64,000 nucleotides of DNA, from positions 1 to 64,000 of the forward strand of contig CACGWZ010000001.1 in the NCBI GenBank assembly GCA_902576865.1, written 5' to 3'. The position numbers and the translations under genes are program-made. Shown piece after piece: positions 1 to 7,792 of this stretch. Position 1 is the stretch's first letter; each line of letters begins with the position of its first letter. The DNA comes from an uncultured Fidelibacterota bacterium. Lineage in GTDB: Bacteria > Fidelibacterota > Marinisomatia > Marinisomatales > Marinisomataceae. Under the pieces are notes generated by a model. That model was not told where the DNA came from. It saw only the letters and a list, made by a program, of their open reading frames with translations, and did no database searches.

Positions 1-247
1 TTGCAATTAAAATGCGATCCGCAATTTTAACCTCTTTTTTTAATTGAGATAGAAATTTTTTCTTATCGGGCATACTTTCTATTCGCATAGCAAAATTATT
101 ATCAATATCTATTCCCATATCTTTTTTTGGAAGATCTTTAAAATGCCCCACACTAGCAATCACTGATGCATTATCTACATATTTTGATATTGTTTTGGTC
201 TTTGATGGAGACTCAACAATAATTAATAGTTTTTCATTTTGCGACAT
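1..247 (-). CDS. topA: DNA topoisomerase I, N-terminal fragment (inverted, runs off left edge)
   Basis: Read on the minus strand from the ATG at 247, the sequence encodes about 82 residues and continues past base 1. It opens with the TopA Toprim start: residues LLIIVESPSKTKTISKY, with the active-site Glu in VESP, followed by GHFKDLPKK. The next expected block, the DxDxE metal site, would lie just beyond the window. The rest of topA begins on the opposite strand about 3 bases away, at 250, but lacks the residues between this fragment and the GLSAGRVQS segment. The two pieces are therefore complementary parts of one gene in inverted orientation, not two copies. An amplification or assembly inversion is the simplest explanation; a true inversion would destroy an essential gene. 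Confidence 0.85.
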   Translation of the reverse strand, partial: MSQNEKLLIIVESPSKTKTISKYVDNASVIASVGHFKDLPKKDMGIDIDNNFAMRIESMPDKKKFLSQLKKEVKIADRILIA

Positions 248-273
248 ATTGGAAAACATTAAGATCTTTAAAA
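223..273. other. Inversion junction inside topA
   Basis: The minus-strand N-terminal fragment of topA starts at 247 and the plus-strand remainder becomes TopA-like at 250. A 13-base direct repeat with the palindromic core AAGATCTT occurs at 131-143 and 261-273, one copy in each arm. Short repeats of this kind are where template-switch chimeras form during whole-genome amplification. This accounts for the missing central residues without needing a real rearrangement. Confidence 0.6.
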
Positions 274-2223
274 AATAAAGGGCTATCAGCTGGTAGAGTA
301 CAATCAGTTGCTCTAAAACTATTGGTTGATCGTGAAAAACTTAGAAACAAGTTTATTGAAAATAAATTTTATGCTATTGATGCAAATATTTTGGAAAATA
401 AAAGTGGAGAAATTTTTAAAGCATCATTAATCTCTTATGATGGAAAACCAGTTGCTAAGAGCGATGACTTTGGAAAATTTGATGTTGGTTTAAAAAATAA
501 TAATATTATTCAAATAGACCAGAAATTAGCAGAAAAAATAAAAGAAGAATGCAATGCTAATGATTGGTTAATTAATAATATTGAAAGCAAACCAACTTCT
601 AGCTCTCCAGCGCCACCGTTTACCACAAGTACACTTCAGCAAGATGCTTCAAGAAGATTCGGGTTTTCTCCAAAAAGAACAATGGTAGTTGCACAAAAGC
701 TTTATGAACAAGGATTTATTACATATATGAGAACTGATTCTACCCATCTTTCATCTGAAGCATTGAATGCTTCTAGGAAATTTATAGAAAGCAGTTTTGG
801 GAATGATTTTTTATCTGAAAAAACAAATATCTATAAAAATAAAGTTGCCAATGCTCAAGAAGCTCACGAAGCTATTCGCCCAGCAGGTACAGCATTTAGG
901 AAAGTTGAAGATGTTCAAAAAATTGGTGCTGATGAAGCAAAGCTCTATGAACTAATTTTGAATAGAACAGTTGCTTCTCAAATGAAACCTGCGCAGTACA
1001 TTCGAACAAACGTTGAAATTTATAATGGAATATCTATCTTTAAAGCAAGTGGTAATGTTACAACATTTAAGGGTTACACTTTAGCTTATGAACAAGCTTT
1101 AACAAGAAAAGATAAAGGCAGACCTGACAGCCTTCCAGCCTTAGATAAACAATCTAAAATTCAAAGCAAGGAAGTATTGCTTGAAGAAAAAACAACATCT
1201 CCTCCTAGACGATTTTCAGAGGCTATGTTAGTAAAAGAAATGGAGATAAGGGGAATTGGAAGACCTTCTACCTACTCAGCTATTATTGAAAAATTATCAC
1301 AAAAAGAATATGTTGTTAAAAAAAATAAAACTCTAATACCAACTTTTGTTGGAATAGCTGTGTCACAACTATTAGACAACCATTACAATACATTATTCAA
1401 TGAAAGATTTACAGCTGATATGGAAAATAGTTTAGATGCTATATCCAGATCTGAAAATTCATATTTAGAAGTATTAAAAGAATTTTACTTTGGTAATAAT
1501 GACTATAAAGGTGTAGCAAAATTATTAGATGAAGAAGTTGATATTGCAAAAGCATGTACAGTAAACGTAGAAAAAGACTTAGATATTAGAATCGGCAAGT
1601 TTGGTCCTTATGTGCAAAAAGATGGTAATAATACAACTATCCCTGAAGATTTATTTTTTGGAGAATTAAACAAGAAAAAATTAGATGAGCTTGATGAAAT
1701 GCAGAAAGAGGATAATGTTATTGGGGTCCACACAAATGGAGAAAATATTTTATTAAAAATTGGTAGATATGGACCATATGTCGAGCTTGAAAAAAGTAAA
1801 AAAAGGAAGTCTGTCTTAAAAAGCATTGGAGTAGAAAATGTTACCCAAGAAATAGCTATTGAATTATTAAGCCTTCCAAAAAAACTAGGGACTCATCCAG
1901 AAACAAATGAAGATGTTTTGGCTGATTTTGGACCATATGGTCCATATGTTAAGTGTGGTAAAATAAATGCGTCAATGAAAGCAGATGAAAGTCCATTATC
2001 AATCTCACTAGAAAATGCCTTAAAGTTAATTAAAGATAGAAAGCTAAAATTTGAACCAAAAGTACTTGGTGAACATCCTAAAACTAAAAATGAAATGTCA
2101 ATTAAAAGAGGGCGATTTGGACCGTACGTGACTGATGGAAAGAAAAATGCCTCTTTAAAAGGGTATGTAGTTGATGAAGTTACTTTAGATCAAGCAGTGC
2201 AATTAATTGACGAAAAATCATGA
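250..2223 (+). CDS. topA: DNA topoisomerase I, central and C-terminal part (5' end missing)
   Basis: Type IA topoisomerase that relaxes negative supercoils. The reading frame is open from 223, and TopA similarity starts near the Trp codon at 250. The GLSAGRVQSVALKLL helix lies at 280-321, upstream of the first possible start (TTG 322), so the 5' boundary is a break and not a start. The catalytic Tyr of GFITYMRTDS is codon 724-726. GRPSTYS follows further on. The C-terminal third carries four repeats of the GRFGPYV type (near 1590, 1770, 1930 and 2120), the Toprim_C_Rpt modules that replace zinc fingers in many bacterial TopA proteins. Missing are the Toprim core and roughly 60-75 residues after it. 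The stop overlaps the ccmH start (ATGA). Confidence 0.9.
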   Translation, partial: WKTLRSLKNKGLSAGRVQSVALKLLVDREKLRNKFIENKFYAIDANILENKSGEIFKASLISYDGKPVAKSDDFGKFDVGLKNNNIIQIDQKLAEKIKEECNANDWLINNIESKPTSSSPAPPFTTSTLQQDASRRFGFSPKRTMVVAQKLYEQGFITYMRTDSTHLSSEALNASRKFIESSFGNDFLSEKTNIYKNKVANAQEAHEAIRPAGTAFRKVEDVQKIGADEAKLYELILNRTVASQMKPAQYIRTNVEIYNGISIFKASGNVTTFKGYTLAYEQALTRKDKGRPDSLPALDKQSKIQSKEVLLEEKTTSPPRRFSEAMLVKEMEIRGIGRPSTYSAIIEKLSQKEYVVKKNKTLIPTFVGIAVSQLLDNHYNTLFNERFTADMENSLDAISRSENSYLEVLKEFYFGNNDYKGVAKLLDEEVDIAKACTVNVEKDLDIRIGKFGPYVQKDGNNTTIPEDLFFGELNKKKLDELDEMQKEDNVIGVHTNGENILLKIGRYGPYVELEKSKKRKSVLKSIGVENVTQEIAIELLSLPKKLGTHPETNEDVLADFGPYGPYVKCGKINASMKADESPLSISLENALKLIKDRKLKFEPKVLGEHPKTKNEMSIKRGRFGPYVTDGKKNASLKGYVVDEVTLDQAVQLIDEKS

Positions 2224-2573
2224 CAAAAAACTTATATTTATTATTTATAAGTACAGTTTTATTACTTGGATTTCAATCTTCTATCGAAGAACGTTTATAC
2301 ACGCTTAACAGAGATCTAATGTGCCCAGTTTGTGATGGACTTACCCTAGAGCAATCTCAAGCAACACCAGCATTAGAAATGAAAGAAGAAATAAAAAAAA
2401 TGGTTGTTCAAGGCATGTCCGATAAAGAAATAAAAAACCACTTTGTTGCAAAATTTGGAGTGGAAATATTGGCTAATCCTCCTAAAAAAGGTTTTGATAC
2501 ACTAGTTTGGTTGGCCCCACTTGTTTTTGGTTTTTTTGGAATAGTTTTTCTGTACAGATATATTTTTTCTTAA
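2220..2573 (+). CDS. ccmH: CcmH-like cytochrome c maturation protein
   Basis: Small membrane-anchored thiol protein (117 aa) of c-type cytochrome maturation, in which CcmH reduces the apocytochrome haem-binding cysteines. Residues 1-20 form a signal or anchor segment. The family motif is present as LMCPVCDGLTLEQS, with the CxxC pair near residues 35-38 (family form LRCxxCqnqsi). The middle region (EEIKKMVVQGMSDKEIKNHF) and PPKKGFDTLVWLAP match the three-helix domain and the region before the C-terminal membrane helix (about 98-115). It overlaps topA by 4 bases, so it is probably translationally coupled. No other ccm genes are nearby, so its partners must be elsewhere. Confidence 0.85.
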   Translation: MTKNLYLLFISTVLLLGFQSSIEERLYTLNRDLMCPVCDGLTLEQSQATPALEMKEEIKKMVVQGMSDKEIKNHFVAKFGVEILANPPKKGFDTLVWLAPLVFGFFGIVFLYRYIFS

Positions 2574-2585
2574 ACTCTATACAAT

Positions 2586-4022
2586 ATGAGTAAAAAACAT
2601 TTAGATAAAATTGTATCTCTTTGTAAGCGTAAAGGTTTTGTATTTCCTAATTCTGAAATTTATGGAGGATTAAAAGCATCTTACGATTATGGCCCACTTG
2701 GTGTTGATTTAAAAAAAGCAATATCTGAAAAATGGTGGAAGGCAATGACTCATAATTCGAATATTGTTGGTTTAGATAGTTCAATAATGGTCCATCCTGA
2801 TGTCTGGGAAGCAAGTGGTCATGTAGCCAATTTCAATGATCCTATGACGGATAATAAAGATAACAAAAAGCGTTATAGGGTTGATGATTTATTATTGCAG
2901 CAAAAAAATAAAGTTGTCGATGCTCTCTGTGAAATGATGTCAATCGAAAATAATAACGATAATGACACAATTGATAAAATTAGTAGTACACTATTAAATG
3001 ACGCAAATAAATATAACAATGCTTTAGAGTCTGCGGGGGTTATTGATCCATTTTCTGGCAATGTCGGTAAATGGACACAAGCTACCCAATTTAACTTAAT
3101 GTTTAAAACTAATGCTGGCCCCTCAAAGAAAACTGGTAAAAGTATTTACCTAAGACCTGAAACAGCTCAGGGTATTTATATTAATTACCTCTTAGTCCAA
3201 AATTCCATGCGTTTGAAGGTGCCTTTTGGTATTGCCCAGACTGGAAAAGCTTTCAGAAATGAAATCATTGCAAGGAATTTTATTTTTAGAACCAGAGAAT
3301 TTGAACAGATGGAAATGCAATATTTTGTGCATCCTTCCGAAGATGAGTCTTCTATGAACTTTTGGAAAAAACAAAGAATGGATTTTTATTCCTCGGAACT
3401 CGGAATAAGTAATGAAAATTTAAAATTTCATCAGCATTCAAAAGATGCATTAGCGCATTATGCTAAGGATGCATTTGATATTGAATACAACTTTCCATTT
3501 GGGTGGGGTGAAGTCGAGGGAATTCATAATAGAACAGATTTCGATTTGAAAGAACATGAAAAGTTATCTGGTAAAAATATGATGTATTTTGATGCCATTA
3601 AAAACGAAAAATATCATCCTTATATAATTGAAACATCTACTGGTTTAAATCGATTATTTTTAATGGTTCTTTGTGAAGCATACCATGAAGATGCAGAAAA
3701 CAATAGAATTGTATTAAAGCTTCCATTTGATTTAGCGCCAAATAAAATTGTATTCTGCCCACTGCTCAAAAAAGATGGTCTTCCTGAAAAAGCTAAAGAA
3801 ATATTTAATTCTATTAATTCAAAGTATAAATGTGTTTATGATCAACAAGGTTCCATCGGAAAAAGATATTATAGACAAGATGAAGCAGGAACACCTTTTG
3901 GCATAACTATTGATCATGAAACTTTGGAAGACAATTCTATTACAATTAGAGAAAGAGATTCTATGGAGCAACATAGAATACCAGTTGATAACATTTTAAA
4001 ATTTATTTCAGAAAATAAATAG
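2586..4022 (+). CDS. glyQS: Glycine--tRNA ligase, single-chain homodimeric type
   Basis: Class II aminoacyl-tRNA synthetase of 478 aa that charges tRNA-Gly. It opens with the signature of the alpha2-type enzyme (SLCKRKGFVFPNSEIYGG, then YDYGPLGVDLK). Motif 2 lies around FRNEIIARNFIFRTREFEQMEMQ. The glycine-binding region YLRPETAQGIYINY and motif 3 (ETSTGLNRLFL) are intact. The C-terminal anticodon-binding domain starts near KLPFDLAPNKIVFCPL. It is not the two-subunit GlyQ/GlyS enzyme. It starts 12 bases after ccmH and is followed 15 bases later by the Bax-inhibitor-like gene, so it probably shares their transcript. Confidence 0.96.
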   Translation: MSKKHLDKIVSLCKRKGFVFPNSEIYGGLKASYDYGPLGVDLKKAISEKWWKAMTHNSNIVGLDSSIMVHPDVWEASGHVANFNDPMTDNKDNKKRYRVDDLLLQQKNKVVDALCEMMSIENNNDNDTIDKISSTLLNDANKYNNALESAGVIDPFSGNVGKWTQATQFNLMFKTNAGPSKKTGKSIYLRPETAQGIYINYLLVQNSMRLKVPFGIAQTGKAFRNEIIARNFIFRTREFEQMEMQYFVHPSEDESSMNFWKKQRMDFYSSELGISNENLKFHQHSKDALAHYAKDAFDIEYNFPFGWGEVEGIHNRTDFDLKEHEKLSGKNMMYFDAIKNEKYHPYIIETSTGLNRLFLMVLCEAYHEDAENNRIVLKLPFDLAPNKIVFCPLLKKDGLPEKAKEIFNSINSKYKCVYDQQGSIGKRYYRQDEAGTPFGITIDHETLEDNSITIRERDSMEQHRIPVDNILKFISENK

Positions 4023-4037
4023 TACAGGAGAAAAATT

Positions 4038-4766
4038 ATGCGCTCTGCTAATCCAGCATTAAACAATAACACTTTTAGAAACACAAGACGTGTCAGTGGT
4101 GAGCAAGCAATGTCAATTGATGGAACAGTAAATAAAACAGCATTAAGTCTACTTTTGGTCATGACATCTGCAATCTATACATGGAATAATCCTGAAATTG
4201 GATTGGCTCTATTTTGGCCTGTCACAATATTTACATTTGTTTTATTAATGATCACAATTTTTAATAAAAAATCTGCTCCTATTACAGTCCCATTATACTG
4301 TTTAGCTGAAGGATTAATTCTAGGAGGAATCTCTGCTTATGCAAATTCATTATATCCTGGGATTGCTAATCAAGCTATAGCATTAACTTTTGGAATATTA
4401 GCAGCTTTACTTTTTTTGTACAAAAGTAGGCTCATTGCTGCGACTGAAAATTTCAAATTAGGAGTATTTTCTGCAACTTTTGGCATACTGATTATATATG
4501 TTTTAAACCTTATACTTTCCTTTTTTGGAGTATCTTTTATGGGGCCAATATTTGGTAATGGATTAACAGGAATATTATTTTCAGTTTTCGTCATAGGAAT
4601 TGCCTCTTTAAACCTTGTTTTAGATTTCGATTTTATTGAAAATGGAGCAGAACAAGGAGCTCCAAAATATATGGAGTGGTATGCTGCATTTGGACTTATG
4701 ATTACGCTTATTTGGCTTTATATAGAAATTCTAAATCTTCTGATGAAACTACGAAGTAGACGGTAA
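4038..4766 (+). CDS. Bax inhibitor-1/YccA-like membrane protein
   Basis: Integral membrane protein of 242 aa. The N-terminal 35 residues are soluble (MRSANPALNNNTFRN...), followed by about seven hydrophobic segments. The opening NPALNNNTF followed by the segment TALSLLLVMTSAIYTW is typical of the Bax1-I-like branch annotated as Bax inhibitor-1/YccA family. The late FDFIENGAEQGAPKYMEWYAAFGL segment, with acidic residues beside membrane helices, matches the pH-sensing aspartate region of the superfamily. A clear ribosome site (CAGGAGAAAA) sits before the start. The role in bacteria is not settled; calcium leak or membrane-stress functions are known for relatives. Confidence 0.85.
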   Translation: MRSANPALNNNTFRNTRRVSGEQAMSIDGTVNKTALSLLLVMTSAIYTWNNPEIGLALFWPVTIFTFVLLMITIFNKKSAPITVPLYCLAEGLILGGISAYANSLYPGIANQAIALTFGILAALLFLYKSRLIAATENFKLGVFSATFGILIIYVLNLILSFFGVSFMGPIFGNGLTGILFSVFVIGIASLNLVLDFDFIENGAEQGAPKYMEWYAAFGLMITLIWLYIEILNLLMKLRSRR

Positions 4767-4788
4767 TCTACCCCCTCTCTTTAAATTA

Positions 4789-4817
4789 TTGACATAAAGT
4801 ACACTTTCTCCTAGATT
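4789..4817 (+). promoter_or_regulatory. Sigma-70-like promoter of the TonB receptor
   Basis: TTGACA at 4789-4794, a 17-base spacer, then TAGATT at 4812-4817 (4 of 6 matches to TATAAT). It lies 22 bases after the preceding gene's stop and about 85 bases before the receptor start, which leaves a leader of roughly 75 bases. Confidence 0.6.
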
Positions 4818-4827
4818 ATGCAAACTA

Positions 4828-4863
4828 AGGGTATATTTATTACCTCTATAAGAGGTACGTACC
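4828..4863 (+). promoter_or_regulatory. Overlapping short hairpins in the TonB receptor leader
   Basis: Three mutually exclusive pairings follow one another in the 5' leader: GGTA/TACC around 4830-4844, ACCTC-TATAA-GAGGT at 4842-4856, and the perfect palindrome GGTACGTACC at 4854-4863. They could form alternative RNA structures or be a protein operator. The function is not known. Confidence 0.3.
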
Positions 4864-4901
4864 AAGGATTTATTAATATGTACATAAACAAAGGAAAAAC
4901 A

Positions 4902-7715
4902 ATGAGAAAGCTATATAACATGATAGCACTAGTTTTATTTTCTAGTTTAATATTTGCCGTAGATGGCCATCATTCAGTTTCAGGTACCGTTACTGATGCA
5001 GATGGTAATGCACTATTTGGAGCAAATGTTACTGTAGAAGGTACTTCATCTGGTGCTGCAACAGGAGCTGATGGATCATATTCAGTCGACGGTGTTGCGA
5101 GCGGTACGTATACAGTTACTGCTTCATACATTGGATATGAATCTGCAAGTGTTTCTGTAAGTGTAGATGGTGCTGCTACTGCTAATTTTTCATTAGCATC
5201 AAGCGCAGTTGCTGGTAATGCAGTATCTGTTCTTGGTTCTCGTTTTGCAAGAAACGTTGATGAACAAGCAGTTCCAGTAGAAGTCATTACTGAGCTTGAA
5301 ATTCGTGCAGCTGGTTTTACTGAAACCAACGAATTGCTGCAATCTCTAGTTCCATCTTACAATGCTCCTAGAGGGTATATTACTGATGGTTCCGATCATA
5401 TGAGACCTGCAACTTTACGTGGTATGGCTCCTAATCAGACTCTTGTACTTGTAAATGGTAAAAGACGTCATCAAGGTGCTTTAGTTCACGTTAACGGTTC
5501 TGTTGGTCGAGGTTCAACTCAAGTTGACTTAAATGCAATCCCAGCTAGCGCTATTCAAAAAATTGAAGTGCTACGTGACGGAGCCGCTGCACAATACGGT
5601 TCAGACGCTGTTGCAGGGGTTATCAATATTATTTTAAAAGAATCTGGCGGCGCTGATTTAAGTGCAACTTATGGTCAAAACCTTTCTTTCTTTGAAAGAG
5701 GTTATGCTGCAGGAGAAGGTCTTATTGATGGTCAAGATGCTTCAACTTATGGTTGGGATCTTGATGAAGACGTAGAAGGTACTGGTTACCTTCCTTATTC
5801 TGCTGCTAGAGGTTGGGCTCGCCCAGGTCTTGAAACAGTTCTAAAAGAAGACGGAAGAAACCTAATTATTCATGCTGGTAACGGTTTGAATCTTTTTGGT
5901 GGAAGCGTGTATGTTAGTGGTCAAATTCGCGATGGTGGTCGTACTAACCGTGCAGGATTAGACCCAAGAAGACAGTACTTTGCGGGTATGGATGATAAAG
6001 AATATGCATTCGATAGAGAAAATCACCGTATTGGTGCTGGAGCATTCGAACAAGTAAGTCTTATGTTCAATGGTAGCTTCCCAATGGAACGTGGTGGTAC
6101 ATTCTACGCATTTGGTGGAATGAATTCACGTGACGGTGAAAGTGGATGTTATTACAGAAGAGCACAGGATAATCGTACACTGCGTGCGTGGTATCCTGAT
6201 GGATTCCTACCATTAATTAGCCCAACACTTACAGATACTTCATTAGCCTTAGGTATGAAAGGTATTATGGATGTGAGTGTCTTTGAGGGAATGGCTTATG
6301 ATTTTAGTGTTACTACAGGAAGTAACGAATTTGCATGGGGAATGCAAAATTCTCATAATGCAACTGCAGGTACTGGTCCTAACCAACAAGCTGAATTTGA
6401 TCTTGGTACATTAGGATACAGCCAAACAACAGTAAACTTTGATCTATCTACTCAAATTGAGATGGATGGTTTTGAAGGCCCTGTTAACCTTGCTATGGGT
6501 GCTGAAATGCGTATGGAAAACTATGAAATTACAGCTGGTGAGGAAGCAGGTTATGCTGACTTTGGCTATGATGTATTAGATGGTCCTAACGCTGGTGCTT
6601 CTGCAGCAGTTGGTTGTCAATGTTTACCTGGACTAGCTCCAGCTAACGAACAAGATCGTGACAGAGACGCTTTCAGTTTATATGCTGAAATGGGCGGTAA
6701 TGTTACTGAAGATCTATCAGTTGACGTTGCATTAAGAACAGAAAATTATAGTGACTTTGGTTCAACCACTAATGGTAAAGTTGCAATGAGATATGAAATT
6801 GAAGAAGGTGTTGCTGCAAGAGGTTCTTTCAGTACAGGCTTTAGAGCCCCTGCTCTTCAAGAAGCATACTTCTCATCAATTGCTACTAACTTTATCGATG
6901 GTGTGCCTTTAGAAGTAGGTACATTCCCAGTTGATACTGAAGCAGCTAGAGCTCTTGGAGCTAATGACCTAGAACCAGAAACATCTGAAAATCTATCTTT
7001 AGGTATGACATATAAGGATGATAGATTCTCACTATCTGTAGATGCTTACATGATTACAGTGGAAGATCGTATTAGTATGAGTGAGACATTTAGAGGTTCA
7101 GGTACAAGCTCTACAATGGTTGATTTCTTTTCCGAAAGAGGTGTACCAGCTGCCGCAGGTAGATACTTCTTTAATGGAATTGATACAGAAACCAATGGTT
7201 TAGACATCGTTGCAACAATGAGAGAAGATGTTGCAGGTGGTTCATTATTGCTTAAAGCAGCGATGAACTTCAATGATACTGAAGTTACCAATAAAGGTGA
7301 ACTTGAAACTCCTGCTGAATTAGCAGCTTATACTTCAAGTGTATTACTTGGACGTGCTAATACAGTAAGATATGAAAGTTCTTCTCCTAGAGAAAACTTC
7401 CAGTTCTCATCAACTTTACAAAAACCAACATCTACTTGGATGTTGAAATTAAATCGTTGGGGTGAAGTAACTATCCCGGCAAGCTCTGTTGAAAGAGAAC
7501 AGGTATTGAGTTCTAAATGGACAGTCGATACGGAATATTCATTCCAGGTTAATAGTCAAGTAAGAATGGCATTTGGTGCTAATAACTTGTTTGATGTATA
7601 CCCTGATAAAACTATTAAAAGAAATAGTTTTAATGGAATTTTCCAACACTCAGGATATAGTCCATTCGGATTTAACGGACGTTACATTTACACACGTCTT
7701 GATATGACTTTATAA
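4902..7715 (+). CDS. TonB-dependent outer-membrane receptor with carboxypeptidase-like N-domain
   Basis: Outer-membrane importer energised by TonB; the substrate is unknown. The chosen ATG follows AAAGGA at a good distance and gives a clean signal peptide (MRKLYNMIALVLFSSLIFA); an in-frame upstream start at 4818 would put 28 extra residues before it. Next comes a CarboxypepD_reg-like domain of about 80 residues (SVSGTVTDADGNALFGANV...). The plug domain (about 105-220) includes LRGMAPNQTLVLVNGKR and QKIEVLRDGAAAQYGSDAVAG. The barrel extends to the C-terminal strand YIYTRLDMTL. The mature length of about 915 aa is normal. It has its own promoter and terminator, so it is a monocistronic transcript. 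Base composition is less AT-rich than the neighbours, as expected for a highly expressed gene. Confidence 0.93.
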   Translation: MRKLYNMIALVLFSSLIFAVDGHHSVSGTVTDADGNALFGANVTVEGTSSGAATGADGSYSVDGVASGTYTVTASYIGYESASVSVSVDGAATANFSLASSAVAGNAVSVLGSRFARNVDEQAVPVEVITELEIRAAGFTETNELLQSLVPSYNAPRGYITDGSDHMRPATLRGMAPNQTLVLVNGKRRHQGALVHVNGSVGRGSTQVDLNAIPASAIQKIEVLRDGAAAQYGSDAVAGVINIILKESGGADLSATYGQNLSFFERGYAAGEGLIDGQDASTYGWDLDEDVEGTGYLPYSAARGWARPGLETVLKEDGRNLIIHAGNGLNLFGGSVYVSGQIRDGGRTNRAGLDPRRQYFAGMDDKEYAFDRENHRIGAGAFEQVSLMFNGSFPMERGGTFYAFGGMNSRDGESGCYYRRAQDNRTLRAWYPDGFLPLISPTLTDTSLALGMKGIMDVSVFEGMAYDFSVTTGSNEFAWGMQNSHNATAGTGPNQQAEFDLGTLGYSQTTVNFDLSTQIEMDGFEGPVNLAMGAEMRMENYEITAGEEAGYADFGYDVLDGPNAGASAAVGCQCLPGLAPANEQDRDRDAFSLYAEMGGNVTEDLSVDVALRTENYSDFGSTTNGKVAMRYEIEEGVAARGSFSTGFRAPALQEAYFSSIATNFIDGVPLEVGTFPVDTEAARALGANDLEPETSENLSLGMTYKDDRFSLSVDAYMITVEDRISMSETFRGSGTSSTMVDFFSERGVPAAAGRYFFNGIDTETNGLDIVATMREDVAGGSLLLKAAMNFNDTEVTNKGELETPAELAAYTSSVLLGRANTVRYESSSPRENFQFSSTLQKPTSTWMLKLNRWGEVTIPASSVEREQVLSSKWTVDTEYSFQVNSQVRMAFGANNLFDVYPDKTIKRNSFNGIFQHSGYSPFGFNGRYIYTRLDMTL

Positions 7716-7738
7716 GTTTTCATAGTCATAAAATAAAT

Positions 7739-7769
7739 AAAAAGCCTCTACTTTTTGTAGGGGCTTTTT
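7739..7769 (+). terminator. Intrinsic terminator after the TonB receptor
   Basis: Stem AAAAAGCCTCTAC (7739-7751), loop TTTTT, and return arm GTAGGGGCTTTTT (7757-7769). It has one G-U pair and a T-rich end, and begins 24 bases after the stop codon. Confidence 0.85.
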
Positions 7770-7792
7770 ATTAGTTTAAGTATAAATAAAAA

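Noticed and set aside
4970-5329. 119-codon minus-strand ORF opposite the TonB receptor start
   Set aside because: Low-complexity shadow of the receptor's N-domain, no ribosome site and no recognisable protein features.
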